This document shows, piece after piece, positions 25,512-34,032 of a stretch of DNA of 64,000 nt. This stretch comes from Niastella populi (GTDB taxonomy: Bacteria; Bacteroidota; Bacteroidia; Chitinophagales; Chitinophagaceae). Location: positions 29,052 to 93,051 of the forward strand of contig NZ_LWBP01000195.1 in the NCBI RefSeq assembly GCF_002078015.1, read 5' to 3'. The notes beneath the pieces were generated by a model, which did no database searches, was not told the origin of the DNA, and saw only the letters and a list, made by a program, of their open reading frames with translations. Numbering within the stretch: the stretch's first letter is position 1; the number at the start of each line of letters is the position of its first letter. The position numbers and the translations under genes were made by a program.

Positions 25512-26918
25512 TTATTGGTTTACGTTCTGTTGAATAGTTCCGTTTCCGGGGTTTTTGATAGCGCCGAGCGGAATGGGCATTGTCCACATGTGCGAACCGG
25601 GTTTCAGGCTTAGCGTTGTGCCATTCTCTGTTTTCGTCAATGTTGTTGCATACAGGGGGTCTTTGTTGAACCTGCGCATATCGCCGAAGGCAACTATGCC
25701 AAACAGCGTTTCATTTTCTTTGGTGCGGCGGATATGATCCAGTGCCTCTTTGGTGCTGGCAGCAGTCAATGCCGTATAATCGGCCGCGAAAATGCGTTTA
25801 ACCCGCACCGCATTCAATGCATCCATAGCGCCGGTATAGTCATTCTTCCGCGCCAGGCATTCCGCTTTTATCAGGTACATTTCGGTTGTGGTGATTCCGC
25901 CCTCATTGAAGCGGCCGGTGGTGATGGCGTAGTAATAGGTATCTGCGCCTACGGTCCTGATCTTCCAGCGCGATGCCAGCATGGCATCACCGGTTTCAAA
26001 ACGGCTGGCCCTGTCAACCCGTAAATACCATTCCCTTTTACTGTAAATAACCTCGCCATGCATCATGATATAGTTCTCTATATAATCGTATCCACGGGGT
26101 GTGGGCAAACTGGGATACATACCCGCCTGCTCTATCTGCGTTTTGTATTGCTGATAGTAAGCGGTATAATCAAACAGTTTGTCGTTCTGCGCCAGTGCCT
26201 GGTTGGCATATGAGAGGGCTTTATCATAATCGCTCATCTGCAGGTATACGCGGGCCAGGAAAGCATAAGCTGCGCCTTTGGTGCCATGCACTATGGTAGC
26301 GCCCTGTACCGGCAGATCGGGAATGGCCGACGTTACGTTGCTGATGATATGATCGTACATTTCCTGAATGGTCACCTGCCGGTGCGGCGCATCCACTTCG
26401 GCGCTTTCGATGAGGGGTACCGCTAATTTTGATGCTGCGGTCGACGCCTCGTAGGTATCGGCATAATAATTCACCAGAATGAAATAATGCATGGCGCGGG
26501 CCAGTTTGGCCTGCGCTATCAGCATATTTTTATCTGCTTCGGTTGCCTCAGTTGCGGTTGGCGCATACTGTAATATCAGGTTGAAAGTAGAAATAGCAGC
26601 ATACGCGGTATAATAAGCGCTTTCATCGGTGAGGTTCAAATTGATCCGGTTCACGCTTTCATCCCAATAATAATTGGCTTTCCACAGCGGGTAATAGTTC
26701 AGGTTACCCTGGCTTTCCCAGCGATCGTTCAACAGCAATACCGCCTGCGTTACGGGCGCCCTGTGGTTGCCATATTCATCTCTCATCAGGGCTTCAAAAT
26801 CGGCCAGCGTGGTGGGGATCTTTGAGCCTTTGGGTAATACGTCGAGATACTTTTTGCAGGAACCCAATCCAACCACCACCAGCAGCAGCACAAAATTTAT
26901 AGTGATCTTGATAGTCAT
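25512..26918 (-). CDS. SusD/RagB family lipoprotein
   Basis: A 468-residue surface lipoprotein (lipobox VVVGLGSCKKYLD) that partners the SusC protein encoded just upstream. It shows the family's N-terminal helix bundle with TPR-like repeats (AFLARVYLQMSDYDKALSYANQAL) and the late motif TEMYLIKAECLARKNDYTGAMDALNAVRVKR. It should deliver substrate to the SusC channel. The 80-base gap to susC contains a palindromic element flanked by a 14-bp direct repeat (26935-27000). The TlpA-like gene follows after 11 bases. The nutrient is unknown; no glycosidase is encoded in this operon, so peptides are also possible. Confidence 0.92.
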   Translation of the reverse strand: MTIKITINFVLLLVVVGLGSCKKYLDVLPKGSKIPTTLADFEALMRDEYGNHRAPVTQAVLLLNDRWESQGNLNYYPLWKANYYWDESVNRINLNLTDESAYYTAYAAISTFNLILQYAPTATEATEADKNMLIAQAKLARAMHYFILVNYYADTYEASTAASKLAVPLIESAEVDAPHRQVTIQEMYDHIISNVTSAIPDLPVQGATIVHGTKGAAYAFLARVYLQMSDYDKALSYANQALAQNDKLFDYTAYYQQYKTQIEQAGMYPSLPTPRGYDYIENYIMMHGEVIYSKREWYLRVDRASRFETGDAMLASRWKIRTVGADTYYYAITTGRFNEGGITTTEMYLIKAECLARKNDYTGAMDALNAVRVKRIFAADYTALTAASTKEALDHIRRTKENETLFGIVAFGDMRRFNKDPLYATTLTKTENGTTLSLKPGSHMWTMPIPLGAIKNPGNGTIQQNVNQ

Positions 26919-26934
26919 AGCCGTTCTTTTATAA

Positions 26935-27000
26935 ATTATTGACAGATTTTCAGGTGTGCCACACCTTGAGTGTGTGGCACACCTCTATTATTGACAGATT
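26935..27000. mobile_element. Palindromic element with 14-bp flanking direct repeat (copy 2)
   Basis: Arms AGGTGTGCCACAC (26952-26964) and GTGTGGCACACCT (26972-26984) form a perfect 13-bp stem. The element is bracketed by two identical copies of ATTATTGACAGATT, at 26935-26948 and 26987-27000. The right copy includes the end of the susC stop codon. This is the arrangement expected if a small element inserted and duplicated its target, although a simple duplication is not excluded. Confidence 0.65.
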
Positions 27001-30000
27001 AAAAACCGAGGTACAGTCCCCATACATAATTCGGTCTGTTATAACCACCCAGCAAATATTTTGCATTCTTATCGGCTGCAATGGTCAATGCGTTCTCCAC
27101 ATTGAACTGCAGGCGGGCGCTTTCAACAAATGCTCTTTTGGTGATCCGCGATGGCAGGTTGTATGCCAGTGAAATGTTCCGCAAACGGATATTACCGGCA
27201 TTCAGCACATTCACAGATGCGTATGAGTAAATTGTTGCCAGGTTAGAGCTAAAGCCAGGCGATTCGGCAAATGCAACTTTTGGCACGTCGGTGAAGGCTT
27301 CATCGCCGGGTTGGCGCCAGCGTTCGGTGATGCGTTTGTTAACAGGTTTGAACGCCGTCATATAACCGCCCACCAGGCCGTTGTACTGGCTGCCCAGCAT
27401 AGGCAGATCGGTATTTCTAATTACATGTCCACCCTCATAGGTCACAAGAAAAGCAAACGTGAAGTTCTTATAATCGAGCGTGCTGCTGAATGAACCGCTG
27501 TATTTGGGCGCTTTTTGTCCGCTGAATACCACCGATGCCAGTGTAGACGGCGTAGCGGTTGTTTTGTCGCCCTTTTCGTTAAACACCTGTGGCAGTCCCT
27601 GGTCGCTTAAACCGGCCCACTGAAAACTATAAATGGAATTGAACGCCTCGCCTACCCGCGGGAACGCATTCGGATAATCCAGCTGCAGAAAGTAAACAGG
27701 CGCCTCAACGTTCACATAGGTCACTTTGTTCTTATTGAATGCGATCAACCCGGTAAGGTTCCACCGCCAGTCTTTTGAGCGAACGATATCGGCGCTGATG
27801 GTGGTCTCGATGCCATGGTTGGTCATTTCGCCATTGTTGATGGTATAGGTAGAGTACCCCCACCCTTCGGTTGGCACTCCCTGCGTACTGGCCAGCAGGT
27901 CCTTGCCGCGTTTGTTATAATAATCTACCGATCCGGTGATGCGGTTATTGTACATCGCAAAATCAACCCCGATATTGCCGGTAAACGTGCGTTCCCACGA
28001 CAACAGCGGATTGGGCCTTGAACTAATGGAACCCTGGATGCCACCAAGCAACAGGTTGGCACTGTAATAAGCGGTCATGTAAGGCGCCGAGTTCTTGGCA
28101 ATATTACCGCCAATACCATAAGAGCTGCGTAGTTTCAGGAGCGTTACAAAACCTGGTGTAAAGAAACCTTCTTTATAAATATTCCAGCCCGCGCCAACAG
28201 ACCACAGGGGTTTGTTCTGGTATTTTGAATCGGTTCCCCACAGGTTACTGCGGTCCCAGCGAAGGCTGCCGGTGAGCAGGTATTTATCGTCGAAAGAATA
28301 GCCAACATTTCCATAGAAAGAAACAAAACGGTTCACCACTTCGCGGTCGTAACCGAGGTCGCTGGCAGCGAATGTGCCGCCCAGTAATAAACCGGTAGCG
28401 CTGGCCAGCGCAGCGCCATTCACCATTGTATACGAGAGCACATTGGGATCGTAGTTATAATCCGTTTGGTTATTGAGCTCCAGCTTCATGTTCTTCGTTT
28501 CTGAACCAACGATGGCGGTAATATTGTGATGCCCGCCAAAGTTCTTATCGAAGTTCAACTGCTGGCGGAAGTTGTAAGAGTGGCCCTGTTGTGTTTGCCG
28601 GTTGTAAATATTTCCGTAAGGCAGTAAATATTGGAACCCATTGGCGGCGGTATATTGCGCCAAACCGTTCACGCGGTTGCGCACATAGTAACTGTTCTTA
28701 TCGTATAACCGGCTGAAGCGCTCGTTGTTGTTCTCGTATTGAAAAGAAACCTGGTAGTTCAGCCATTTGGCAAACTTTACATCGAGCTTTGCATAACTGC
28801 GGCTCATAAAGGTTTTCGTTCTGCCGATGTTAAGGCCAATTTCATCGAGCGGCGTAATATCCATGCTGTACAATTTGTACTGGTCAATGATGTTCATGGT
28901 ATTGGCGCTCAGGCGCGAGGCGGCAGCAGAGGTATAATTTGAACCGTCTTCATTTTTCAACTGATCGTATGGCAAATAGTTATAACCGGGTGAAAGCGGG
29001 TCGAAGCCCTGTGTTTTTCCATCGGCATACATCAGGTAACTGCTCAGTTCCAGGTTGAGCCAGCGGGTAAGATACGCGGTATTGCGCAGGTTCACCCCCA
29101 GGTTCTTATTGGCTGTATATTTATCTTCCAGTGCATTGTCGCGGTAGGTAATGGAGGTGTAAAATGCGTTTTTGTCGCTTGCATTCGCCACGCTCACATT
29201 ATACTGTTGCAGGAAGGTGTTGCGTTTGGTGTATTTCTCCAGGTCGTCATAAAATTTATAACCGCCCTGTGAAAGCTGACCGAGTTTTGAATCCAGGTCC
29301 TGCTGCGAAATATTTCCCGCATAATAATTCAGGTATGCCTGCACACCCTGGCTTACATAAATATTGTTGGTGAGCATGGAGTTGGCATAGGTAGCGGCAT
29401 TGGCAGTTTGAAAATTGGGATTACCGGCAGCCCACTCTTTTTCTATCTCCACTATATCGGCCGAGTTGGCTAAACGATCTGTATAATAATTATAAGGCTG
29501 GAAGGTGAAAGTGCCGGAAGCGTTGATCTGCGGTTTTCCTTTTTTTGATCTTTTGGTAACGATCACCACCACGCCGTTGGCGGCGCGGGCGCCATAAATA
29601 GAGGCCGCAGCCGCATCTTTCAACACGGTTATCTTCTCGATGTCTTCGAGGTTAAGCCCGGGTAAATTATCAACCAGTGAATTACCTGAATATGTTGTAT
29701 TCTCCACGGGGAAACCATCGATCACATACAAGGGGCTGGTAACGCCGTTCATGGAAGTGGTACCGCGGATTATGCCGTTGTTATAACCGGCCACCCGGCC
29801 TTCGAGCAATGAGCTCAGGGAGCTCAGGCGTTGTTGTTTGAACGAACCGGCGGTTACAGTGGCAAATGCGCCTGTAGCGCGTTCTTTGCTCAGGGTTTGA
29901 TAACCGGTTGAATAGCTGTTGATCACGATAGCGTCCAGTGTATCCTGTGCGCGCGTCATTACAACTTCAATATTATAAGTGCCGTTCTCATGCTGCAGCC

Positions 30001-30616
30001 GTTTTACATCCTGGATATCACTTCCGGCTTTCAGGCGGGCAATGGCAATTTCCTTAACCATAAAACCCACTGAAGAGATCTGCAATACGGCATTGTCGTT
30101 AACATCATTCAGTGAAAAGACCCCGCTTTCGCTGGTAGAGGTGCCTATAGCGGTTCCTTTTACATTTACCGAAGCTGCAGGCAATGGCTGCCTGTCGGGC
30201 GAATACACGATGCCCGATACGTTCACTGCATACACCTGTTGAATAATTACCGGCGCAGGCGCTTCCGATAAAAAAATGGTTTTACCCTGGATGGAATATT
30301 TCAGGGGCTGTGTTTTCAGAACTTCTTTCAGGAATGCATCGAGCGGCATTTGCTGTGCTGAAATGGTAACAGGCCGTGTACCTTTCAACAATGCTTCATC
30401 AAAGAAGAATACATAACCGGTCTGTTCTTTTACCACGTTGAAAACATTCTTTAGGGGAACGTTCTTCCCGGTAAATGTGACCGACTGGGAAAATACATTT
30501 GCCGAAACCTGTAAACAGGTGGCCAGAAAAATGATTGCCGTGAACTTCATAACGAACATAGTTTTGGTAAACGGCTTCCGTCTTACGCCATGACGGAATA
30601 GCGCAGCAATTTGCAT
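26999..30616 (-). CDS. SusC/RagA TonB-dependent transporter with STN signalling domain
   Basis: A 1205-residue outer-membrane transporter. After the leader (MKFTAIIFLATCLQVSANVFS) comes an STN domain (~45-115: GKNVPLKNVFNVVKEQTGYVFFFDE...FLSEAP), a CarboxypepD_reg beta-sandwich (~130-215), the plug (~235-370: VIDGFPVENTTYSGNSLVDNLPGLNLEDIEKITVLKDAAAASIYGARAANGVVVIVTK) and a 22-strand barrel ending in ...GLYLGF. The STN domain contacts the FecR-type anti-sigma factor encoded upstream, so substrate binding can switch on the operon. The first ATG (30616) is kept because related proteins share the MQIA... leader; ATG at 30550 is the alternative. It works with the SusD at 25512-26918. Confidence 0.93.
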   Translation of the reverse strand: MQIAALFRHGVRRKPFTKTMFVMKFTAIIFLATCLQVSANVFSQSVTFTGKNVPLKNVFNVVKEQTGYVFFFDEALLKGTRPVTISAQQMPLDAFLKEVLKTQPLKYSIQGKTIFLSEAPAPVIIQQVYAVNVSGIVYSPDRQPLPAASVNVKGTAIGTSTSESGVFSLNDVNDNAVLQISSVGFMVKEIAIARLKAGSDIQDVKRLQHENGTYNIEVVMTRAQDTLDAIVINSYSTGYQTLSKERATGAFATVTAGSFKQQRLSSLSSLLEGRVAGYNNGIIRGTTSMNGVTSPLYVIDGFPVENTTYSGNSLVDNLPGLNLEDIEKITVLKDAAAASIYGARAANGVVVIVTKRSKKGKPQINASGTFTFQPYNYYTDRLANSADIVEIEKEWAAGNPNFQTANAATYANSMLTNNIYVSQGVQAYLNYYAGNISQQDLDSKLGQLSQGGYKFYDDLEKYTKRNTFLQQYNVSVANASDKNAFYTSITYRDNALEDKYTANKNLGVNLRNTAYLTRWLNLELSSYLMYADGKTQGFDPLSPGYNYLPYDQLKNEDGSNYTSAAASRLSANTMNIIDQYKLYSMDITPLDEIGLNIGRTKTFMSRSYAKLDVKFAKWLNYQVSFQYENNNERFSRLYDKNSYYVRNRVNGLAQYTAANGFQYLLPYGNIYNRQTQQGHSYNFRQQLNFDKNFGGHHNITAIVGSETKNMKLELNNQTDYNYDPNVLSYTMVNGAALASATGLLLGGTFAASDLGYDREVVNRFVSFYGNVGYSFDDKYLLTGSLRWDRSNLWGTDSKYQNKPLWSVGAGWNIYKEGFFTPGFVTLLKLRSSYGIGGNIAKNSAPYMTAYYSANLLLGGIQGSISSRPNPLLSWERTFTGNIGVDFAMYNNRITGSVDYYNKRGKDLLASTQGVPTEGWGYSTYTINNGEMTNHGIETTISADIVRSKDWRWNLTGLIAFNKNKVTYVNVEAPVYFLQLDYPNAFPRVGEAFNSIYSFQWAGLSDQGLPQVFNEKGDKTTATPSTLASVVFSGQKAPKYSGSFSSTLDYKNFTFAFLVTYEGGHVIRNTDLPMLGSQYNGLVGGYMTAFKPVNKRITERWRQPGDEAFTDVPKVAFAESPGFSSNLATIYSYASVNVLNAGNIRLRNISLAYNLPSRITKRAFVESARLQFNVENALTIAADKNAKYLLGGYNRPNYVWGLYLGF

Positions 30617-30829
30617 AGATTTGCTTTGTTTTGGGTTATGTAATCTTTAGCTCCCGGCTAAGTCGGGAGAAGCAGTCATCCACAACGTGCTGCATGTAAT
30701 CCAAACATTAGCTCGCTTTCGCTAAAACTACGGCGGGCAAAGCCGGAGGTGGTTGCAACACTTTCGGCTTTTGTTTGTCAGCACATTGAACTTTCGTTCA
30801 GGCAAGGCGATCAGGTATTCAATCAGTGA

Positions 30830-32101
30830 TCATTTTTGTTGTATAATCATTGTACGGCCATCAATCCGGAATTTGATGCCCAATGATTGCAATCCGTTCA
30901 TCAATTGAGATAAGGTAAGATCATGGGTTATTTCTCCGCTGAATTTGCGGTCGGGTATTTGTCCTTCATATTTCACCTGTACATCGTACCAGCGCGAAAG
31001 CTGGCGCATTACAGTGGCAAGGTCGGCGCCGGTAAAGCTGAACAGGCCGTTCTTCCAGGCCATTACCTGGGCCAGGTTGGGTGAATGGTGAATGGTCAAT
31101 GGTGAATGGGCTCCTGCAATTGCAGCCTGCTCGCCTGGTTTCAGCACTGCAGCCAACTCATTATCCTTTTCACGTTTGCTCCCGCTTTGAGGCGGGACCG
31201 TTTCACGACTAACAACTTTCACCGATCCTTCCAGCAACGTCACTCTCACATCGGGTTCGTCGTCATAGGCGTTGATATTGAAATGGGTGCCCAACACTTT
31301 CACTTCGGCTTTCCCGTTGACATTGACAATAAAAGGCATCTTGCCTTTTACTCCCCCACCGGGTAAGGCCGGGAGGGAGCTTACTTCAAAATACACCTCC
31401 CCTTTTATCTCCACTTTTCTTTCATCGCCTACAAATGAAACAGGATAGGTTATGGAAGAGCCGGCATTTAGCCAGATCCGGCTTCCGTCAGCAAGCGTCA
31501 TATCTATCACTTTACTGCCTCTCGGGTTAGTAAGCGTATTATAAACCAGTTCAGTAGCAGCGCCTTTATAGGCAATTTGTCCATCGGCCAGTTTCATCAC
31601 CTGCACATTGCCCTCACTAACCAGTGCGCCGTTACCGGCACTATCGAGATACACTGTTTGTCCGTTCGCCAGCGTAATGGTTGCCCGGTTGTTTTGCGGC
31701 GCCGGCACATCCTGCACTGTAGTGGCAGCAACCTGTTCGCCTGTACCGGTTGTTTTGTTGTTATTTAACAAGAAGAATGCCGCAACACCCAGCGACAATA
31801 TCACTACCGCAGCGGCCGCCCAACGAAATACCGGGCGACGCCACATGGGAACGGCCGCCGGTTCGTGCAGAAACGGCTCCGCCTTTGTAAATACCTGCTG
31901 CAAAACAGATTCCCACCCCATTGCGGGCGCCTCGTTACCGGCAGCGGAACGCTGCCAGTGCGTTTCCAGCTCTGCCTGAAATACAGTTTCATCCTTTAGC
32001 TGGCGAACCTGTTCCCAGAATTCCGCCAGCTCTTCGGCTGTACATTTGTCGTTCAGGTATTGCTGTACCAGGTATTGAAACCGGTGGTTTTGTGTGCTCA
32101 T
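30830..32101 (-). CDS. FecR-family anti-sigma factor
   Basis: A 423-residue inner-membrane regulator: an N-terminal cytosolic anti-sigma part (~1-85), one transmembrane helix (~RWAAAAVVILSLGVAAFFLL), a FecR domain (~145-290: NPRGSKVIDMTLADGSRIWLNAGSSITYP...GEVYFEVS...VKVLGTHFNINAY...VTLLEGSVKV) and a C-terminal DUF4974 domain (FSFTGADLATVMRQLSRWYDVQVKYEG). It should hold the ECF sigma factor until the STN domain of the SusC protein signals through the periplasm. It lies 89 bases downstream of the sigma gene and 213 bases upstream of susC. Confidence 0.93.
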   Translation of the reverse strand: MSTQNHRFQYLVQQYLNDKCTAEELAEFWEQVRQLKDETVFQAELETHWQRSAAGNEAPAMGWESVLQQVFTKAEPFLHEPAAVPMWRRPVFRWAAAAVVILSLGVAAFFLLNNNKTTGTGEQVAATTVQDVPAPQNNRATITLANGQTVYLDSAGNGALVSEGNVQVMKLADGQIAYKGAATELVYNTLTNPRGSKVIDMTLADGSRIWLNAGSSITYPVSFVGDERKVEIKGEVYFEVSSLPALPGGGVKGKMPFIVNVNGKAEVKVLGTHFNINAYDDEPDVRVTLLEGSVKVVSRETVPPQSGSKREKDNELAAVLKPGEQAAIAGAHSPLTIHHSPNLAQVMAWKNGLFSFTGADLATVMRQLSRWYDVQVKYEGQIPDRKFSGEITHDLTLSQLMNGLQSLGIKFRIDGRTMIIQQK

Positions 32102-32190
32102 TGCAGCAGATTATACTATTACGACGGCACGAAGAGGTAAAAAGGGTTATCGCACTGTTAACTTTTTTTGATCTTTTTTTTAAAAACAGC

Positions 32191-32850
32191 TCAGGCGAGA
32201 AAAAACAGGGCAGAAAGCGCGGCGTTGCCGGGATATTTCTTATTCAGGTATTCACTGATGGAGCGGGTGGCAGCCATTAAAGTGCCTTTTACCGTGTTGC
32301 GGGAAAGGTGCAGGGCTTTGGCAATCTCTTCGTAGGAAAGCCCCTGCTCACGGCTCATGGTATAAATCAGTTTGCGCTGCGGGGGCAGTTGGTTCACCGC
32401 TTCGCGCAAAATCCGGCGGGCTTCTTCATCTATAAACCAGTCTTCCGGATTTTGTTCCCGCTGATCGATGCGTTGTGCATATACCTGCTGCAAACGGGCA
32501 TGACGGGCGGTTGTTTTGAAAAAATCCATGGCTTTATTGTAAGCCACTTTATGCAGAAACCCTTCGAGGTTTTCAACGCGCACCAGCATTTCGCGGCCGA
32601 TCCAGAGTTTCATAAAAACATCCACAAGTATATCCTCTGCCACTTCGGAAGCTTTGGTAATGCCTACCAGGTAGGTATACAATCGTTGCCGGTGTTTTTC
32701 AAAAATGCGGGCAAACGCCTCCTGGTTGCCATCGGCTACCAACAGCAGCAGTTCCCGCTCATTATATGTAGGATGTTCCGGCACTATAACAGTTAGTTGG
32801 GCTAAAAATAATAAATGTTGGCTAAACTTCTGCTTCAATCGCGAATGCAT
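32191..32850 (-). CDS. ECF-type RNA polymerase sigma factor
   Basis: A 219-residue sigma-70 factor of the ECF group tied to SusC/FecR loci. Region 2 is clear (FARIFEKHRQRLYTYLVGITKASEVAEDILVDVFMKLW), as is region 4 (LPPQRKLIYTMSREQGLSYEEIAKALHLSRNTVKGTLMAATRSISEYL). The ATG at 32850 adds about 25 residues before the usual family start (PTYNERELL); no closer ATG exists, so a GTG at the IVPEHP position is an alternative. It is the first gene of the sigma/FecR/SusC/SusD/TlpA operon and probably drives it. Confidence 0.92.
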   Translation of the reverse strand: MHSRLKQKFSQHLLFLAQLTVIVPEHPTYNERELLLLVADGNQEAFARIFEKHRQRLYTYLVGITKASEVAEDILVDVFMKLWIGREMLVRVENLEGFLHKVAYNKAMDFFKTTARHARLQQVYAQRIDQREQNPEDWFIDEEARRILREAVNQLPPQRKLIYTMSREQGLSYEEIAKALHLSRNTVKGTLMAATRSISEYLNKKYPGNAALSALFFLA

Positions 32851-32903
32851 ACTGGAAGGCTGGCATAATTATTTAGTAAATAGTATAACTAAAACATTAA
32901 ATC

Positions 32904-33029
32904 ATGGACAATCCGAATAAGAAAAAAGCCGATGGAAAACGAGTGAGCCAACAGTCGCATGAGCAGGCTTATCAAAAGCGCAAAAAAGCGACCGCTAAAA
33001 AAAGCAATAAAAAAACAAAGAAAGCATAG
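32904..33029 (+). CDS. Small lysine-rich protein, function unknown
   Basis: A 41-residue reading frame divergent from the sigma gene. It begins MDNPNKKKADGKRVSQQSH and ends in a lysine/threonine-rich tail (KKATAKKSNKKTKKA). About half the residues are Lys or Arg, so it is very basic and probably binds nucleic acid or is part of a stress response. I recognise no family. The well-formed start and the gap to the next gene make it a plausible real gene, but it could be spurious. Confidence 0.5.
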   Translation: MDNPNKKKADGKRVSQQSHEQAYQKRKKATAKKSNKKTKKA

Positions 33030-33086
33030 GCTCAGGTTTATATTGTATTCACAAACCCCGCCCCGGCGGGGTTTAAATCAATGTAT

Positions 33087-33338
33087 ATGTCACTCGGAAC
33101 GCCTATTCTCAAGATCCTGAACAAACGATACGAGCCTTCGTCGTTTGTTGAGAAAAAATTCCTGCGGTACGACCTGGGATTTAAAACCGATGAAGAGGGC
33201 AATCCCATCGTTTTGTATATGGGCACCAAAGATGTATCGGGCCGTATACGCGGGCGCCGGTATGCGCGCAGGCTGCTAAAAGATGCCAGCGGCAACGTCA
33301 TCAAAGACCACTGGGATGATAAAGGGGTTGTAAGTTGA
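33087..33338 (+). CDS. Small conserved protein of Bacteroidota type, function unknown
   Basis: An 83-residue soluble protein starting MSLGTPILKILNKRYEPSSF, with GRIRGRRYARRLLKDASGNVIKDHWDDKG near the end. An ATG at 33081 adds two residues; the second ATG is preferred. I recall similar small proteins as hypothetical entries in Chitinophagaceae, but no function is known to me. It has no signal peptide or membrane segment. A strong bidirectional hairpin (33472-33511) closes it. Confidence 0.65.
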   Translation: MSLGTPILKILNKRYEPSSFVEKKFLRYDLGFKTDEEGNPIVLYMGTKDVSGRIRGRRYARRLLKDASGNVIKDHWDDKGVVS

Positions 33339-33471
33339 AAATAATTTGCGTTATTTTATGGCGTTAGCAGGAGTTCCACATTTACAGTAATCAACAGATG
33401 TCAGTTACACATTTTAACTATCCTCCCTTTTGAAGAGTTAAATCGTAACCCTGGATTGTTGAACATTACAA

Positions 33472-33511
33472 AGGCCACCTTTTGCCGATCGCGACCGGCA
33501 AAAGGTGGCCT
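33472..33511. terminator. Strong bidirectional terminator
   Basis: A perfect 16-bp stem (AGGCCACCTTTTGCCG and its complement) with an 8-nt loop, followed by seven T on the plus strand. It separates the 83-residue gene from the convergent zinc-ribbon gene. Confidence 0.9.
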
Positions 33512-33541
33512 GCAATTTTTTTACACTAATTATAGAAAAAC

Positions 33542-33811
33542 CTAATCGAAATCGAACAGATCGCCCAAAAATCCGCCTCGCTTTTTACGTTTATAATTCG
33601 GATCATTCTGATCCCTGTACGAATCATAATCCTTTTTTTCATTGCGATATTCATCCTCATCGCGTAACTGACTGCCCGGCACCGACTTCTCAATGATCTT
33701 ATCCAACTCCCCACGATCGAGCCAGACACCCCGGCATTTGGGACAATAATCAATTTCAACTCCCTGGCGTTCCGACATAACAAGCGTTTCGTTACAATTT
33801 GGACATTTCAT
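33542..33811 (-). CDS. Zinc-ribbon (zf-TFIIB) small protein
   Basis: An 89-residue protein with a two-CxxC zinc ribbon (MKCPNCNETL...IDYCPKCRGVWLDRGELDKIIEKS) followed by a charged, tyrosine- and aspartate-rich tail (YRDQNDPNYKRKKRGGFLGDLFDFD). The zf-TFIIB family (TFIIB-type zinc ribbon) is common in bacteria; the role is not defined. It is transcribed alone, opposite to the xylan-type GH43 gene, and ends at the hairpin at 33472-33511. Confidence 0.85.
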   Translation of the reverse strand: MKCPNCNETLVMSERQGVEIDYCPKCRGVWLDRGELDKIIEKSVPGSQLRDEDEYRNEKKDYDSYRDQNDPNYKRKKRGGFLGDLFDFD

Positions 33812-33962
33812 AACCTATGATTTGTTTGAAAATACGAACCCTGTTTAAGAAATACCTGAGATCTGTATTAAAAAATTGTACCTGTTCATTAAAAATCGAC
33901 CACCAAACCACGCCTGCCAAACATTTGACGCATACAATTGATGAAATGTGCCATTTACAAAA

Positions 33963-33997
33963 AACAATTTGCCCGAGTTTTACATAGCCAAATTGTT
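33963..33997. promoter_or_regulatory. 9-bp inverted repeat upstream of the second GH43 gene
   Basis: AACAATTTG and CAAATTGTT, separated by 17 bases, lie 36 bases before the ATG at 34033. The spacing of about three helical turns between half-site centres would suit a dimeric regulator. This is a candidate operator only. Confidence 0.35.
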
Positions 33998-34032
33998 CTC
34001 CTGCATACAAAACAACCAGACAAAGGCCTCAT

